A DNA stretch of 64,000 nt from Raineya sp. (GTDB lineage Bacteria > Bacteroidota > Bacteroidia > Cytophagales > Thermonemataceae), in contig JALONN010000002.1 in the NCBI GenBank assembly GCA_025454915.1, forward strand, positions 300,750 to 364,749. The letters are read 5' to 3'. Positions within the stretch are counted from its first letter, which is position 1, and the number at the start of each line of letters is the position of its first letter. Positions 62,985 through 64,000 of the stretch are shown here, piece after piece. The position numbers were made by a program, and so were the translations under genes. The notes under the pieces are model-generated. The model did not search any database and was not told the DNA's origin. It worked only from the letters and a program-made list of their open reading frames with translations.

Positions 62985-63761
62985 TTATTTTATAGAGACT
63001 GTAATAGGAACATTAATTGTAACAGAAAAGCCAATAGATAGGTTTTCAAAAAATAGTTTTCCTTTTAAAGTATTGATTCTGTTTTCAATATTTTTTAAAC
63101 CCCAACCTTTTTTATTTTTTAGAGTAATAGCAGCTAAACCTTTTCCATTATCACTATATTTGAGGACTAAACTACTATTTTCCTCTGAGATAAGAATATA
63201 TATTTTGGAGGCTTGGGCATGTTTGAGGGTATTATGAACTAATTCCAAAATAATTCTATAAAAAACCAATTGTTGTTCATGTGTCAAGCATCTCTTAATA
63301 TTATAGGAAAAATGGATGCTTATATGTTCTTTAAATTGCCCTAAAAAATACTGCAAACTATCTTCTAAACCAAAGGTAGTTAAATGTGTAGGTGAAAGTT
63401 CATGAGATAAGTCTCTTATTTGGTGAAGGGAAATTTCTAAAAGCTTTTTACTTTCATCAATATTGGAGTCTCTTAATGTACAATTATTCCATATTTCAGG
63501 TAAAAAAGCAATTTTCATTTTGGCTGCTGCCAAAACAGAACTGATTTCATCATGAAGTTCTTGAGCAATTTTTTCTCTTTCCTGTTCCTGAATATTTATA
63601 ATTTCTCTTAAAGATTGTAAATAAAGCTTCTGATACAGCTTTTTTTGAGAAAACATAAAGAAAACTAAAACAAAGCTTAAAAATCCAAATATTAAAATAA
63701 CACTAATTACGATAACTGTTGCGTAAAGTGAAATTTCTTTTGGGATGAGGGTGTAATCCAT
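62985..63761 (-). CDS. HisKA_3 (NarX-type) sensor kinase, first copy
   Basis: 258 residues: transmembrane helix (about 14-36), coiled coil, HisKA_3 with EKIAQELHDEISSVLAAAKM (His70), and HATPase_c (VFYRIILELVHNTLKHAQAS, DNGKGLAA, WGLKNIENRI). Clear sequence match to the next gene along the whole length indicates tandem duplication. The ATG at 63761 overlaps the 3' end of the upstream membrane protein gene by 55 bases; no later good start was found. Confidence 0.9.
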   Translation of the reverse strand: MDYTLIPKEISLYATVIVISVILIFGFLSFVLVFFMFSQKKLYQKLYLQSLREIINIQEQEREKIAQELHDEISSVLAAAKMKIAFLPEIWNNCTLRDSNIDESKKLLEISLHQIRDLSHELSPTHLTTFGLEDSLQYFLGQFKEHISIHFSYNIKRCLTHEQQLVFYRIILELVHNTLKHAQASKIYILISEENSSLVLKYSDNGKGLAAITLKNKKGWGLKNIENRINTLKGKLFFENLSIGFSVTINVPITVSIK

Positions 63762-64000
63762 ATTCCTATGCTAATAGCAGTGTAGAGAACAACTAAAAAT
63801 ACAATATGCAACATCCAAATAAGAAAGTTAAAATCTGCACCTCCAAACTTTAGTACGGAATTGCTTAAAGAGAGAATTAAGAAGCTACCCAAAAAGTACA
63901 AGCATACTCCTGTTACAATGGCAAAATTGTTGTTGTTTTCTTGGAATTCTCTGATGGTGTCAATTTTAGGAATAGTTTTGATTAGATAAGTGATACTGTA
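63707..64000 (-). CDS. Membrane protein, cut by window edge
   Basis: The minus-strand frame is open from the window edge to the stop at 63707, about 97 residues, beginning in the middle of the gene. It contains IKTIPKIDTIREFQE, then a helix (FAIVTGVCLYFLGSFLILSL) and a second helix (FLIWMLHIVFLVVLYTAISI). A soluble stretch followed by two or more helices vaguely recalls DUF350-type membrane proteins, but this is weak. The start is outside the window. Confidence 0.5.
   Translation of the reverse strand, partial: YSITYLIKTIPKIDTIREFQENNNNFAIVTGVCLYFLGSFLILSLSNSVLKFGGADFNFLIWMLHIVFLVVLYTAISIGIWITPSSQKKFHFTQQLS

Overview
The window looks like a chromosome segment of a low-G+C member of the Bacteroidota, most probably of the Cytophagales/Cytophagia group. 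The reasons are: several transcription starts with the Bacteroidota promoter pattern TTTG-N19-21-TAnnTTTG (gyrB, gcvH, the phasin-like gene, tRNA-Lys); few Shine-Dalgarno sites; and typical families such as a PorE-type OmpA protein, DUF4296 lipoprotein, fused IcmF mutase, LytTR regulators, TPR-histidine kinases and TonB receptors with an N-terminal carboxypeptidase-regulatory domain. No species can be named from the sequence alone.

Layout. 1-5.9 kb: end of an XRE regulator, gyrB, an ECF sigma/anti-sigma pair, and lon. 6.1-9.4 kb: PorE-like OmpA protein, gcvH, and a secreted CxxC-rich protein. 9.4-14.3 kb: an orphan lutB behind mazG-like and DUF58 genes, a DUF4296 lipoprotein, a LytTR regulator, and two small paralogues. 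14.3-23.4 kb: two envelope proteins, a two-domain M16 protease with an unusual Lys/Ala/Glu tail, a secreted aromatic-rich protein, and a TIM-barrel isomerase. 23.5-30.7 kb: icmF, a phasin-like gene, and a TonB receptor plus lipoprotein pair behind a palindromic operator. 30.8-35 kb: membrane protein, SGNH hydrolase, and a TPR-kinase/receiver pair.

35.2-47.5 kb is the most unusual stretch, a dense sensory locus. It holds a receiver-PP2C phosphatase, two tandem SpoIIAA-like proteins, a 76-residue protein of an unrecognised small domain, a single-domain globin, an outer-membrane protein and a 1703-residue kinase with six PAS domains and a GAF domain. These are followed by a protein carrying two more copies of the small domain, a V4R-like protein, a small unknown, and a PAS kinase on the other strand. 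The genes from 38.4 to 46.5 kb look like one operon. A plausible but unproven reading is a gas/small-molecule sensing system that combines phosphorelay with partner switching.

47.6-55.5 kb: comF with two coiled-coil genes, an AhpD-like protein, YceI, an M20 dipeptidase, plsY, and a single tRNA-Lys(TTT). 55.6-60.7 kb: a TPR protein and a five-gene minus-strand cluster (amidase without signal peptide, outer-membrane protein, small lipoprotein, small unknown, DUF900 hydrolase). 60.7-64 kb: an intergenic region with four strong dyad symmetries, a stand-alone receiver, a NarL-type regulator, two paralogous HisKA_3 kinases and a truncated membrane protein.

No rRNA, CRISPR array, insertion sequence or prophage was seen, and no gene-free stretch exceeds 300 bases.
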